A DNA stretch of 64,000 bases from Trichomonas vaginalis G3 (GCF_026262505.1 NC_067206.1:4244879-4308878); one strand, 5' to 3'. Shown: positions 52,454 through 62,094, numbered from the stretch's first letter. Made by a program: numbers and translations. The notes: generated by a model from the sequence alone, not told the origin.

Positions 52454-54355
52454 ATGTCAAATGAAACAGCGTCTATGAGAGAAATACAACACAACCGACA
52501 ACTCATTATACAAGCTCTAAATAAGAACACAACAAACTTTTCAAACTATTCTAAGATATCTGAGTCATTGAAAGAAGGAAACTTAAAACTGACATTAAAC
52601 CCAATGACAGATGAGTTTCTATTTCAAGACAATAAGAACCATACTGTCTGTATAAATCCAACAAAAGGAACTTTAAACGAGAAACCTATAAATGAACTTC
52701 TTTTGAAAGCAGATGTTGACAACAAAGCAGACAAAACATATGTAGACGATGCAATAGCAAAAGAAGAAGAAAGAGCTGACAAAGCTTATGCAACAAAAGA
52801 ACATACTCATCCTGAACTAGCAGACAAAACATATGTTGACAATAAAATGTCAAGTGAAGTGACAAGAGCTGAAAACGAATATTCTAAAAAGACTCATATA
52901 CATTCTATATCTGAAATAACAGACTTACAAGAAACCTTAAACAGTAAAAGTGCCGTTGGACATACACATTCTATATCTGAAATAACAGACTTAAACGTTA
53001 GCCTTGAAAAGAAAGCAGATAAAACATATGTTAACGATGAGTTAGCATGTGTGGCTAGTAAGTTAGAGAAGAAAGCAGATAAGGAATATGTGGATGAAAA
53101 AGATAACGAAATGAAAGAAAGGGTTGACTGGTACCATGAATGGACATCGAAGATTTTAAAAAGTAAAGCCGATACAGGATGGGTTTCAGGATGTTTAGAC
53201 CTTAAAGCGGATAAAACATATGTTAACGATGAGTTAGAGAAGAAAGCAGACAAGAACCATACACATACCATTGCAAATATAACAAACTTACAAGAAACAT
53301 TAGAGACAAAAGCAGATAAAACATATGTCAATGAAATATACCAAAGTTTAGTTGGAACAAAAAATATTGAAACTATTGTTGGTGACTTTTCTGTCAATGA
53401 AGAAAACAAATATTTTAGATGGCAGTTTGTACATTCCTTAAAAAATGGTATACGGTATAAACTCATTCCGAAAAATAACAATGAAATGTATGTAAGCTAT
53501 AAAAAGAACGATGGTACACAAGTTAAAGTTCCATTAGACAACAACTGCTACTTAAACTTATATGGAGACGAACAAAAGAAATATTTCCGAGTTTATGAAA
53601 TGACAGATATGACATTGCCTGACCCAGCTCCAGCACCATACTATTATGACTATGGAGATGACAACAGAACACCACATGTAGATGAACAAAAGCTAACATT
53701 ATATTTAGATTTTTATAGATATAAAAGATATAATGCAATAGAAAAAACGAGAATAGTATACTATTATGAAGATGACAGAAATAAATATTATAGTCAAGAT
53801 TTTACCTACCCTGAAAACATAAGATTATATTATAAAAAATATTCTGACACAAACCAGAAGAAACCTGAAATAGTTGCACTATATTTTAAGTTCAAAAGAG
53901 ACAATCCTGTAATGTCTCATATGTTTGATTTAATGAACCCAGTAGGTTCTATTTATACATCTATGGAAGCAAGAGGTCCTCAAGTAATGTTTGGTGTTGG
54001 TGCATGGGAACAAATAGTCGACAGGTTTTTGTATTGTGCAAACTCTTCAAAGGAAACAGGTGGAAGTAAAACGATTTCAGGTGAAAATTTACCTGCACAC
54101 AGTCACTACATAGATTTAAGTACATCTCAAGCAGGTTGGCATAAGCATAGATATTGGGATTGGTCAGGAATGACAAAAGGTAAAGGATATGATGTTAAAG
54201 ACGACGTTAAGTTTGCCATAAATTGTTACTGGAGTGACACTCAGGGAGAAGGAAACCATACACATTTCGTTTCAGGATATACACAAACAACGGGACAAAG
54301 TAAAGAATACATGCCACCTTACATGACAGTTTACGCATGGTATAGAATTGCTTAG
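52454..54355 (+). CDS. Phage-like collar-domain fibre protein (633 aa)
   Basis: Open over 633 codons. Residues about 75-310 form a stalk of repeated KADKTYV(D/N)DE and HTHSISEITDLQETL units, typical of trimeric fibre stalks. The C-terminal 130 residues read like a tail-collar/receptor-binding domain: NPVGSIYTSMEARGPQVMFG, then ETGGSKTISGENLPAHSHY, then SKEYMPPYMTVYAWYRIA. Collar domains of this kind are known from phage tail fibres and some large DNA viruses. It probably forms a vertex spike for host attachment. It is divergent from paralogue 2, with a 4-bp convergent overlap with the integrase. The stalk repeat number may vary between elements. Confidence 0.85.
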   Translation: MSNETASMREIQHNRQLIIQALNKNTTNFSNYSKISESLKEGNLKLTLNPMTDEFLFQDNKNHTVCINPTKGTLNEKPINELLLKADVDNKADKTYVDDAIAKEEERADKAYATKEHTHPELADKTYVDNKMSSEVTRAENEYSKKTHIHSISEITDLQETLNSKSAVGHTHSISEITDLNVSLEKKADKTYVNDELACVASKLEKKADKEYVDEKDNEMKERVDWYHEWTSKILKSKADTGWVSGCLDLKADKTYVNDELEKKADKNHTHTIANITNLQETLETKADKTYVNEIYQSLVGTKNIETIVGDFSVNEENKYFRWQFVHSLKNGIRYKLIPKNNNEMYVSYKKNDGTQVKVPLDNNCYLNLYGDEQKKYFRVYEMTDMTLPDPAPAPYYYDYGDDNRTPHVDEQKLTLYLDFYRYKRYNAIEKTRIVYYYEDDRNKYYSQDFTYPENIRLYYKKYSDTNQKKPEIVALYFKFKRDNPVMSHMFDLMNPVGSIYTSMEARGPQVMFGVGAWEQIVDRFLYCANSSKETGGSKTISGENLPAHSHYIDLSTSQAGWHKHRYWDWSGMTKGKGYDVKDDVKFAINCYWSDTQGEGNHTHFVSGYTQTTGQSKEYMPPYMTVYAWYRIA

Positions 54356-55311
54356 TCGTCATTTTCAACTTCTTTAGCATATTCGTCAGGAGTTGTCTTA
54401 TATTTGTTAGGAACTGTCTTTGAAAGTATACCACCTTGAACTTTGACAAGTTTGAAACGAGGTCTGGCAATAGTAGTTTTATCTTCTGCTTGCAGTCTGT
54501 ACATTTTGCCATGTTTGCCTAAAACTTCATAATATTCTCTTGTATACTTTCTTCTATTTTTACGAACACGAATGTGAGTACCTGTCGAGTTCCCATTGTT
54601 GTCATAGTCAATAGTATTTTCATATGGGTCGCGTTTAGGTATTTCTATTTTTACTTTGTCACCTTTCTGAAGTTTGAAGCCCGGCATTCTTTCTTGTTTG
54701 TCTCTTTTGACTAAATTATTAAATATATAGTCTTTCTCTAAGTCAGGGTTGTTTTTCATTTCTTCGGGGGAATGGTTTCCCAAACCTTTTTGTTTACGGC
54801 TATTGTAAATATTTAAAACTTGTCTCATCTTTGCCATGGAGAAGTGTCTATATTTGTCGTCATATGACATTTCATTTGCTTCACCACCTTGTGGTTGGTT
54901 TAAGTCTCTTAACATTTTTATACATCCGTCAATGACACCAAGAGCAGAATGGTTTTGGTCGACAATGAAATATTGGTTTACATTTTTTGAACGCAGATAG
55001 TTTTTAATATCGTCTGATTTGAAAGAACTTTCACAGTCAGATGTTAGTTTTGTTGGATGGTATTTGTCAACAAATATTGTCAAAGCTGCTAAGATATCTA
55101 AAATATTTTTGGACTGTAATGGTATGGCTTCACAGTATCTTGTGTTTTGACCGACAAATATTAGCCAGTATGGTGGTCCATCTTCTCTATACCTCGGAAT
55201 GTTTTCCAAGATATCCATAAACCAAGCATTTGGTGTTGAACTAAAGATTTTTACCATGAGTGCTTTCTTTGTCGCTTTAGAAACATAGGGGTCCTTGTTC
55301 GGATTCGTCAT
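54352..55311 (-). CDS. rve-type (retroviral-like) integrase (319 aa)
   Basis: Open. The acidic residues of the core are D33 (AWFMDIL), D92 (LTSDCES) and D128 (ALGVIDG), the last two separated by 35 residues as in the DD35E/D layout. A C-terminal SH3/chromo-like region follows (FKLQKGDKVKIEIPKRDP and IRVRKNRRKYTREYYEVLGK). It would insert the linear element using its terminal repeats. The start lies 17 bp from the divergent 133-codon gene. Confidence 0.85.
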   Translation of the reverse strand: MTNPNKDPYVSKATKKALMVKIFSSTPNAWFMDILENIPRYREDGPPYWLIFVGQNTRYCEAIPLQSKNILDILAALTIFVDKYHPTKLTSDCESSFKSDDIKNYLRSKNVNQYFIVDQNHSALGVIDGCIKMLRDLNQPQGGEANEMSYDDKYRHFSMAKMRQVLNIYNSRKQKGLGNHSPEEMKNNPDLEKDYIFNNLVKRDKQERMPGFKLQKGDKVKIEIPKRDPYENTIDYDNNGNSTGTHIRVRKNRRKYTREYYEVLGKHGKMYRLQAEDKTTIARPRFKLVKVQGGILSKTVPNKYKTTPDEYAKEVENDD

Positions 55312-55328
55312 TTTTTAACCCATAAGAA

Positions 55329-55730
55329 ATGGGTTTATTTGGCGCGTTAGCAGGAGTTGCATCTAGATTTTTACCCGCAGTGGGAACAATAGCCAGAGGT
55401 GTATTTGGAGTTGGAAGGAAGATTTTGAGTACATTAGGTATACTTAAAGAGAAAGCACAACCTATTATACAAACTGTACAGAAAGGTTGGGATGTAGCAC
55501 GAGATGCAACAAATCTTATTCCAAATCCTGAAACAAGAGGAAAAGTTCAAGGATGGATGGACAATGTAGGAAGACAAGCAGGAAACTATTATAACAAAGC
55601 AAATGACTACTATAACCAAGCAGGACACTATATGGACCAAGGTGAAAGATTCTTTAACAGAGGATATAACCATGCACAACAATGGGTAAACAATAACCAA
55701 CCTCAACCGCCTCAAACGTGGGGAATGTAA
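55329..55730 (+). CDS. Putative membrane-active virion protein (133 aa)
   Basis: MGLFGALAGVASRFLPAVGT starts a Gly/Ala-rich amphipathic segment of about 40 residues. A helical middle and a Tyr/Asn/Gln-rich tail with near-repeats follow (GNYYNKANDYYNQAGHYMDQ). Gly2 might be myristoylated. It resembles in design, not in sequence, minor capsid proteins that disrupt membranes on entry. Confidence 0.55.
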   Translation: MGLFGALAGVASRFLPAVGTIARGVFGVGRKILSTLGILKEKAQPIIQTVQKGWDVARDATNLIPNPETRGKVQGWMDNVGRQAGNYYNKANDYYNQAGHYMDQGERFFNRGYNHAQQWVNNNQPQPPQTWGM

Positions 55731-55749
55731 AGTTTTTTATTGAGATGAA

Positions 55750-55900
55750 ATGAACAATACAGCATTGAGACAAATGGGTTCAAGATGGATTTGTCGGCTT
55801 CCAGCAGTTACACAACGGTTTGTCAAGTTCTTCCTATACCTCAGGAAGTTTTAGACCGACTTAAAAACAACAACAACCAGTTGAAAAACAAACCAACTAA
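55750..55900 (+). CDS. Small unknown protein (about 50 aa), broken copy
   Basis: It begins MNNTALRQMGSRWICRLPAV after the leader TTTTTTATTGAGATGAA, the same leader used by the next gene. Tail rich in Asn and Gln. Too short for a family call. Confidence 0.4.
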
Positions 55901-55919
55901 AAATTTTTACTGAGATGAA

Positions 55920-56504
55920 ATGCCGAAGAAGTTGAAACGGTAGATTTGACACCACAAACAAAAAGTTCAGAACCATTGTCAAAAACCTGTCAAAGAACTT
56001 ACAGATGAAGAGAAAAATTCAATAATAGAAAGTGCCAGGTCTGGAAATACAAACCCTAACTACAAAGTCACTTTTCATAAAAATGGAACGGCTAGTATCT
56101 CAAAAAAGAAACAGACTCTCACAAATAAAATATTGAAGTCTGAAGGAGCTTTCGAGACAACAGATGGAAAAGTTTACTTCACTGACCAACAGTTCATTAT
56201 AGAACATCTCATTGACTTAGAGTCAAAATATTCTAAACTTTACAACAAACACAAAAAGTTGAAAGGAAAACAAAAACAAATGGCATATGATATTTATGAA
56301 GATGTTGACGACACAACTGTTCCTGCAAGTGAAGTAAAGTCAGAGGAACCGAAAAGTGACGAAAAACCGATAGAAGAAGAAAAACCAAAAACTGAAGATA
56401 AACCAAAACCAAAGTTTAGTTTCCAAACTAAACCAAGTCAACCTTCATTAGCTGGTATGGGTTGGCGTCAAAGACTTATGGCAGCAGGCGGTTATGTAAA
56501 GTAA
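55920..56504 (+). CDS. Unknown Lys/Glu/Pro-rich protein (about 195 aa), broken copy
   Basis: Counterpart of 36,764-37,351. The C-terminal 120 codons are open (56,133-56,504), with the coiled coil, the EEKPKTEDKPKPKFSFQ linker and the GMGWRQRLMAAGGYVK end. Confidence 0.55.
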
Positions 56505-56509
56505 AGAGA

Positions 56510-56551
56510 AAAAAAATATTTTTTTATTTTTATAAAAATGCCCCATATAGA
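56510..56551 (+). promoter_or_regulatory. AT-box promoter of the 124-codon gene
   Basis: AAAAAAAATATTTTTTTATT then TTTATAAAAATG, the same layout as the helicase promoter. The first ATG after it opens only a short frame; the gene starts at the next ATG. Confidence 0.45.
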
Positions 56552-56926
56552 ATGGATAGAAAATCTGCTAGAATAAAAGCAGAGTTGCAAAGTTATGGTT
56601 GGAGAGTTTCGAAGAAGTTTAAATATAGGAAGGGAAGACCCATAAAAGTCTATGACAAATTGTCTGGTCTTCGCTACGAAATGGATTTGGAAACAGCACG
56701 TGCAAATTATCCAAACAGACTAGAGAGGTTAGAAGAAGAACGTCTTATGGACATGCCTTTCGATGTTAGTGAACCTCAAGTTGAAGGACACGACGGCTTT
56801 GCCAGATTCTACTGGAAACATGACGAACAATTGCATCCTTTGAGAAGGAAAAAAGGAAAAGGTGAAGACACACATGCTCCCATGGAAAGAACAAGATATG
56901 CATATGAGAAGTACCGTGAAGTTTAG
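56552..56926 (+). CDS. Unknown basic protein (124 aa), copy C only
   Basis: It begins MDRKSARIKAELQSYGWRVS and is Arg/Lys/Tyr-rich throughout (KFKYRKGRPIKVYDK), with SAP-like or DNA-binding character in its first 40 residues. It has no counterpart in copy B, where only a 34-codon ORF occupies the site. Confidence 0.5.
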   Translation: MDRKSARIKAELQSYGWRVSKKFKYRKGRPIKVYDKLSGLRYEMDLETARANYPNRLERLEEERLMDMPFDVSEPQVEGHDGFARFYWKHDEQLHPLRRKKGKGEDTHAPMERTRYAYEKYREV

Positions 56927-57256
56927 AAGTCAAATTACATCCGGTCGAACCTTTACAGTAAACTTTGACGAAGGAAAGAACAAAGAAGGCTTCATGGAGT
57001 ACTTGCTGCAATTCAAGACGGAAATAAGAAAGGACACAATCTCAGATTGACCATAACAGATTTGGATGGTCACATTTACTATGCACATGGCAATGAACAA
57101 ACAGCCGCAAAACTTCTTGACGCTTTCAAGACTACAAAGAGAGAACAAATGGTTGACTCCGACTCAGACATTTTGAATGCAATTGAAGGAATTGCAAGTG
57201 TCAAGTTCGAATGGTACCAACCTAACCCTCAAGCAGTCAGACAACATGTTTGTTAG
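56904..57256 (+). CDS. Unknown protein (about 117 aa), copy C only, broken
   Basis: It starts inside the end of the previous gene (MRSTVKFRSQITSGRTFTVN) and shows an alpha/beta pattern ending SVKFEWYQPNPQAVRQHVC. Together with the 124-codon gene it forms an accessory cassette. No family recognised. Confidence 0.4.
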
Positions 57257-57322
57257 ATGAGAAATAAAATATTGCATGAAGTAAAAACGTTTTTTAAAAC
57301 CATATATTTTTACATATATTAA

Positions 57323-58182
57323 ATGCTTCAGGTTGAAAAACAAAGAACAAAAGTAGCAGATACAAAACCGTTAGACTATATCTTTACAAATGCTGGTAGG
57401 ATTATTTCAGATGAGGAAATTTCATCCCGAGCTTACAGGTTTGACTATCCAATTCGTTGGCTTCAAAGTCCTTCAGATGCAAAGGCAATAGGATTTAGAA
57501 GAGTTTGTTTTCAAATAGAACTAACGCGTTTATGTTCGCAGTATATTTTCATGGGCAGTATAAAGGTTCTGATGGTCTAATAGACAAATTTGATGAAATG
57601 AGGATCTTTACAGTTCGTTCAGACGAAAGTCTTGAGAAAACTCTAAATGACTTTCAAACTCAAATGAACAAATACTATTGGGAATTTCAAGAAAAATACG
57701 ACTCTTTACTAAATGGAACATACTATCTGAAACTAGAATATGACAAGATGAACTCCACCGTTTCATTTCAAAAGATTGAAATTAACCCTCCAAGAGATAC
57801 AGAGTTTTTATTTTGGAAAGTAGACAAACGTTCTTGGGCACAATTTCTTCGGTTACTAAACCAGAACGAACCATTACCACCAGATGGTCCATTTCAATTT
57901 ATACATCCACCAGCAGATTTGACAGTTTATAGAAACGTGTTCGACCCTCAAAATGTTATGTGTCATGCAAGTTTCAGTTCAAGCAACAATAGTTTTCTAT
58001 GTATTGGTAAGGACGTTTATGACTTTGCTTCTAAATTCTACGAACCACCTAGTAACAGTTTCTCTGACTTTCAAGTTTGGTTCACAACAAATGGTGTGCA
58101 GCATATAATACCATTGTACTATGACTTTTATCTCGAATTGTCTTTCATATACAACTACGGAAAAGTGCTGAAAAAGTATTGA
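57323..58182 (+). CDS. Virion-type protein, paralogue 1 (about 285 aa), broken copy
   Basis: Counterpart of 35,765-36,624. The last 200 codons are open and end in DFYLELSFIYNYGKVLKKY, matched in paralogue 2 by a very similar FYLELSFIYNYY ending. Confidence 0.55.
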
Positions 58183-58189
58183 ATGTGAA

Positions 58190-58560
58190 GTTTAGGTGAA
58201 GAGGTGCGATCTCACCTCCTTTTTCACCTGTTTTTTCACCCGTTGAATTTTCATGACTTCTTCATCGTAAATGTTTTGTCAAGACTTCTTCATCGTATAT
58301 GTTTTGTCAAGACTTCATCGTACATGTTTTGTCATGACTTCTTCGTAAATGTTTTGTCAAGACTTCTTCGTAAATGTTTTGTCAAGACTTCATCTTCGTA
58401 TTCTTTCACCCGTTGAATTTTGTATAAAAAGCAACCCGCTGTTTTCTGGCGGTTGGTATATTCTTCACAAAATGCTTGTTTTGAGGTCGAGCCACTTTTG
58501 GCTCCACCGTATTTTTCAACCAAAATTCATGAATTTTGACACTTTCACAAAAAACATAAA
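58190..58560. repeat. Hairpin block and short tandem repeats (copy C)
   Basis: AGGTGAAGAGGTGCGATCTC with ACCTCCTTTTTCACC opens the block. About six units of GACTTC(TTC)ATCGTAAATGTTTTGTCAA follow, then GGTCGAGCCACTTTTGGCTC. It is the inverted and shorter version of 35,030-35,760. Confidence 0.7.
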
Positions 58561-58561
58561 A

Positions 58562-58611
58562 AATAAAGTTAGTTTTTTTAAAAAAATATTTTTTATTTTT
58601 ATTGTAAGAAC
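58562..58611 (+). promoter_or_regulatory. AT-box promoter of the 304-codon gene
   Basis: AATAAAGTTAGTTTTTTTAA then AAAAATATTTTTTATTTTTA and TTGTAAGAAC directly before the ATG. The word TGTAAGAACA also precedes the two KilA-N genes, so these three share a promoter type. Confidence 0.5.
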
Positions 58612-59526
58612 ATGTTAGCAACAACAGCACCAAACTCTTTAGTCATGAACCCAACATCTATGTTAGTAGAGATGAAAAGCTTCATTCCTTCTTCATATAC
58701 TTTCGAAACAGAAATCCAGAAGATAAAGCAGGAACTTCTCCAAGGAGATTTAGATTGCACTGCAAAAGATGAAACAAATGAAGAATATCTTTATGAAATG
58801 CAGGACCTCATCGACCATCTACCTAAACTTCCTGAAATACAACAACAAAAGCTCACTATTCCTGAATTCGATGAAATTGAAGTCAGACCAACCGACTCAG
58901 TAGAAATAAAGAAGTTCATACGTAAGGTTAACTATGAGTTTCTTGGATTTCATTGCAACCATAAGGTTATGGACAAAGACTGCGACATGGTATATAAGAA
59001 CATCTCTGACATATATAAATCTGAAGAATTTAAGACCTACGACAACTTTGTTTCGTTAGTTGCTGAATGTGTATGGCAGATAAGAGATAAAGATAAAAGA
59101 TGTAAAATATGGAATGAACAAATAAAACCCGCAACTTTTGAGTTAAAGAAAACCATTGACGCTATAGTTGTACTTGCAGGTCAAATTTCAATGTACAATG
59201 CTAAAATGAACCCACAATGTTCTAAATGTAAAGCAGCAATAAGGAGATATAACTACTCCGTCAAAGAGATAGAACGTATGCGAAACGACTATGCAGACTT
59301 AAAGAAAGAAGCAGAAAAGCCAGCAGAAGATAAAATGGACATATTAGAATTTCTGAACAAAAACTATCCAACAGCAGAAGATTTCCTTCTTTCAGATGTC
59401 AAGAAGAAATATAAAGATACATTCAATATTGTGAAAACTTTTGACATACTGACAGAAGAAATAGAAGCCACAAAATTGTTTAGAATTTCAAATATACATC
59501 GTACAATTCATGTAAAACGCTTGTGA
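58612..59526 (+). CDS. Unknown protein (304 aa) with one Cys pair
   Basis: Open counterpart of 34,054-34,968, about 95 per cent identical, with differences clustered at LLQGDLDCTAK and IEVRPTDS. NPQCSKCKAA is conserved. Confidence 0.6.
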   Translation: MLATTAPNSLVMNPTSMLVEMKSFIPSSYTFETEIQKIKQELLQGDLDCTAKDETNEEYLYEMQDLIDHLPKLPEIQQQKLTIPEFDEIEVRPTDSVEIKKFIRKVNYEFLGFHCNHKVMDKDCDMVYKNISDIYKSEEFKTYDNFVSLVAECVWQIRDKDKRCKIWNEQIKPATFELKKTIDAIVVLAGQISMYNAKMNPQCSKCKAAIRRYNYSVKEIERMRNDYADLKKEAEKPAEDKMDILEFLNKNYPTAEDFLLSDVKKKYKDTFNIVKTFDILTEEIEATKLFRISNIHRTIHVKRL

Positions 59527-60430
59527 AAAAAGAGGTGAGAAAAGAGGTGAGAAAACAGGTGAGATCTCACCTCTTCACCTAAAATATATTTTTGCCGAGT
59601 AAAATGACCAAATTTCATTATATAACTGTTATTTTTTTACGAAGAGAACTTTGACACTTCGTCAAAAAAATCCCTGAAATCATATCTTTTATACAAAATT
59701 CAAGAGGTGAAAAAACAGGTGAAAAAACAGGTGAGATCGCACCTCTTCACCTAAAATATATTTTTGTCTGATTTACGCTCATTGACGATGAAGTTTTGAC
59801 AAAACATATACGAAGAAGTCTATTTCCTGTGTTGTTGTCAAAATGTCATGTTGTCACTATTTTCAAAAAGATGTTAGTTGACCGAGGGACCGAGGGACCG
59901 AGGGACCTGGTGACACCTAAAAACCATCTACCCTGAAATCGTGAAAAAATGACCAAATTTCATTATATAACTGTTATTTTTTTACCAAGTGAACTTTGAC
60001 ACTTCGTCAAAAAAATCCCTGAAATCGTGAAAAAATGACCAAATTTCATTATATAACTGTTATTTTTTGACGAAGAGAACTTTTGCACTTCGTAAAAAAA
60101 ATCCCTGAAATCATATCTTTTATACAAGATAGAAAATCTTACTCGCCTAAAACTCATGAAAATCGTAAAAAACGGCGAGTAGGGAAAAAACCCTGGTCGC
60201 CTAAAATCCCTGAAATCGTGAAAAATTGCGACCCGAGGAAAACCGCGGAACGAGATTCCATACGAAAATCGTAAAAAAATGCGAGTAGTAAAAAAATCTT
60301 ACTCGCCAAAACTCATGAAAATCGTGAAAAAATGACCAAATTTCATTATATAACTGTTATTTTTTGACGAAGAGAACTTTTGCACTTCGTAAAAAAAATC
60401 CCTGAAATCATATCTTTTATACAAGATAGA
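59527..60430. repeat. Intergenic repeat array (copy C)
   Basis: Reverse-orientation version of 33,060-34,050. It has hairpin blocks with AGGTGAGATC(T/G)(C)ACCTCTTCACC, four units of the ACGAAG...CTTCGT repeat with ATAACTGTTATATAATG-type words, the GGACCGAG block (59,845-59,918), and CTCGCC(T)AAAACTCATGAAAATCG repeats. A KilA-N-allele fragment at about 60,226-60,275 (GACCCGAGGAAAACCGCGGA) is embedded. The order and unit number differ from copy B. Confidence 0.75.
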
Positions 60431-60435
60431 AAAAA

Positions 60436-60488
60436 TAAAGTTAGTTTTTTAAAAAAATATTTTTTTATTTTGTATGTAAGAACAGTAA
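60436..60488 (+). promoter_or_regulatory. AT-box promoter of the KilA-N/T5orf172 gene
   Basis: AAAAATATTTTTTTATTTTG then TATGTAAGAACAGTAA before the ATG; the same block lies at 61,147-61,191 before the second KilA-N gene. Confidence 0.5.
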
Positions 60489-61103
60489 ATGTTAAACATT
60501 GAGTTTGAAACAGTTAAAAAGATAGACAATGACACCAAAGTGGTTAGAATAGGTGATTTAAACGTAAGATACTCAAAGAAATACAACAAATATTCTTTGT
60601 CAGACATTATATCTCCATCTGGAAAGAAAACATCCCACGACTGGGTTAGAACTGCTTCTAGTCAGAAAATTTTGACAAGAAATCCTGAGCTTATGATATC
60701 GGTAAGATTCTATGGAACTGCAGCATATCTCATCGACAAAAGTCTTATACCAATAGTTTTGTTATGGTTAGACCCAGTTGTTGGATATAACTTCATAACA
60801 TATGGTTCATTCGATACGGAACGTTGCAGTGAAGGCTTACTTTACATCGTTCAGAAACCGAAGGACTTCAATACAAAGAGATATAAGATAGGAAGAACAT
60901 ATAATATAACTCAAAGATATGACAGTATAGTCAATAGAGTTAAGGTTGTGTTCGTTAACGATATGAGAGCTGCTGAAACAGAACTACTTGAAAAGTTTGA
61001 GAAAATTTATGGTGCTCCCACGAAAGGTAAAGAAACGTTTGAAGTAGATGAGATAGATAAAGCTATAAAATTATTTGACGAAGTTGCTGAAAAATACATG
61101 TAA
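60489..61103 (+). CDS. KilA-N / T5orf172 (GIY-YIG-like) fusion (204 aa)
   Basis: Open. KilA-N-like residues about 18-100 are followed by T5orf172 (GLLYIVQKPKDF, KRYKIGRTYNITQRYDSI) and a short acidic C-terminal helix. Differences from copy B are concentrated at SLSDIISPSGKK. Possible roles are a site-specific nuclease or transcription regulator. Confidence 0.8.
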   Translation: MLNIEFETVKKIDNDTKVVRIGDLNVRYSKKYNKYSLSDIISPSGKKTSHDWVRTASSQKILTRNPELMISVRFYGTAAYLIDKSLIPIVLLWLDPVVGYNFITYGSFDTERCSEGLLYIVQKPKDFNTKRYKIGRTYNITQRYDSIVNRVKVVFVNDMRAAETELLEKFEKIYGAPTKGKETFEVDEIDKAIKLFDEVAEKYM

Positions 61104-61146
61104 AGCGTTTATTTTTGGTCTTTTGTGAAAGTCAGGAAATAACGCT

Positions 61147-61191
61147 AATTTTTTATAAAATATTTTTTTTATTTTGTATGTAAGAACAGAT
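61147..61191 (+). promoter_or_regulatory. AT-box promoter of the KilA-N gene
   Basis: TTTTTTATAAAATATTTTTT then TTATTTTGTATGTAAGAACA before the ATG at 61,192. The upstream GCGTTATTTCCTGACTTTCA-type block is shared with copy B (about 32,340-32,365, reverse). Confidence 0.5.
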
Positions 61192-62019
61192 ATGTTAACA
61201 ACAGAGAACACAACAACTGCTATCGTTCATGAAGATATAAATGAAGAATACGAGTGGGTTCAGTATAACAAACAGTTACGTCTCATTCGTTCGGTCAAAG
61301 ATGATATGTACCAAATGCAAAGTATTTTGAATGCTCTTCGTTCTACAAAGCAAGCACATCATTGGTTTGAAAACCAGCAGACAAAAGAACTTTTAGAAGA
61401 ATTTCCTCATATGTTTGCTACCCGAGGAAAACCGCGGGTAGAGATTCCGTACGAAAATCGCAAGAATTTGGCTCCTGGTTTGAGAGGCTGGTATGTACAT
61501 AGACTTCTTGTAAATGCTGTTGCAATGTGGGCTTCACCTCGTTACGCTTGTTATATTTTCATGATGTTAGATGAAATTCATAGACAAGAACGTGAAGAGA
61601 TGGAAAAGAAACTTCAAGCAAAAGATGAAGTCATTGAAGCAAAAGACAAAAGCCTTCAGAAAAGAATACCACGTTCGGTACCAAAAGGAAAGGAAAAGAA
61701 CTATAAGTATATGATTTATACTGAAGAGATGGAAAATGAAGAAGACAGAGATATGGTTATGTTGCATTTAGTCAGAAGAAACAACAAAAGCTTTTACGAC
61801 CTTGCTAAGATTTACAAATCTGACAGAAATTGGTTCTATCGCGAAAACTTACCGATTTCAATGACACCAAATGAAGATGTGAAACAAATAGTTCAAGATA
61901 CGTTACCTCAAACACACTATGATATTAAAGGTTGTACAATACTTACCTTCAAAGAAGATTTGCCGCTACTGAAGGAAAAAATAACAGAGTATTTTGACAA
62001 CTTCAAACAAGCAGAGTAA
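61192..62019 (+). CDS. KilA-N domain protein, allele 2 (275 aa)
   Basis: Open. The N-terminal 45 residues (LTTENTTTAIVHEDINEEYE) precede a KilA-N domain with GLRGWYVHRLLVNAVAMWAS. A charged helix follows (EEMEKKLQAKDEVIEAKDK), then a conserved C-terminal domain (YKYMIYTEEMENEEDRDMVM to KEKITEYFDNFKQ). The central domain is much closer to intergenic fragments at 33.6 and 60.25 kb than to the same gene in copy B. Likely a sequence-specific DNA- or RNA-binding regulator. Confidence 0.8.
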   Translation: MLTTENTTTAIVHEDINEEYEWVQYNKQLRLIRSVKDDMYQMQSILNALRSTKQAHHWFENQQTKELLEEFPHMFATRGKPRVEIPYENRKNLAPGLRGWYVHRLLVNAVAMWASPRYACYIFMMLDEIHRQEREEMEKKLQAKDEVIEAKDKSLQKRIPRSVPKGKEKNYKYMIYTEEMENEEDRDMVMLHLVRRNNKSFYDLAKIYKSDRNWFYRENLPISMTPNEDVKQIVQDTLPQTHYDIKGCTILTFKEDLPLLKEKITEYFDNFKQAE

Positions 62020-62094
62020 ATGAACCATTTATTTTTACGCTTGACTTCAGATGGCTCAGGTAGCTCTATAAGGTAAATTGTCTTGTCAAATCCT

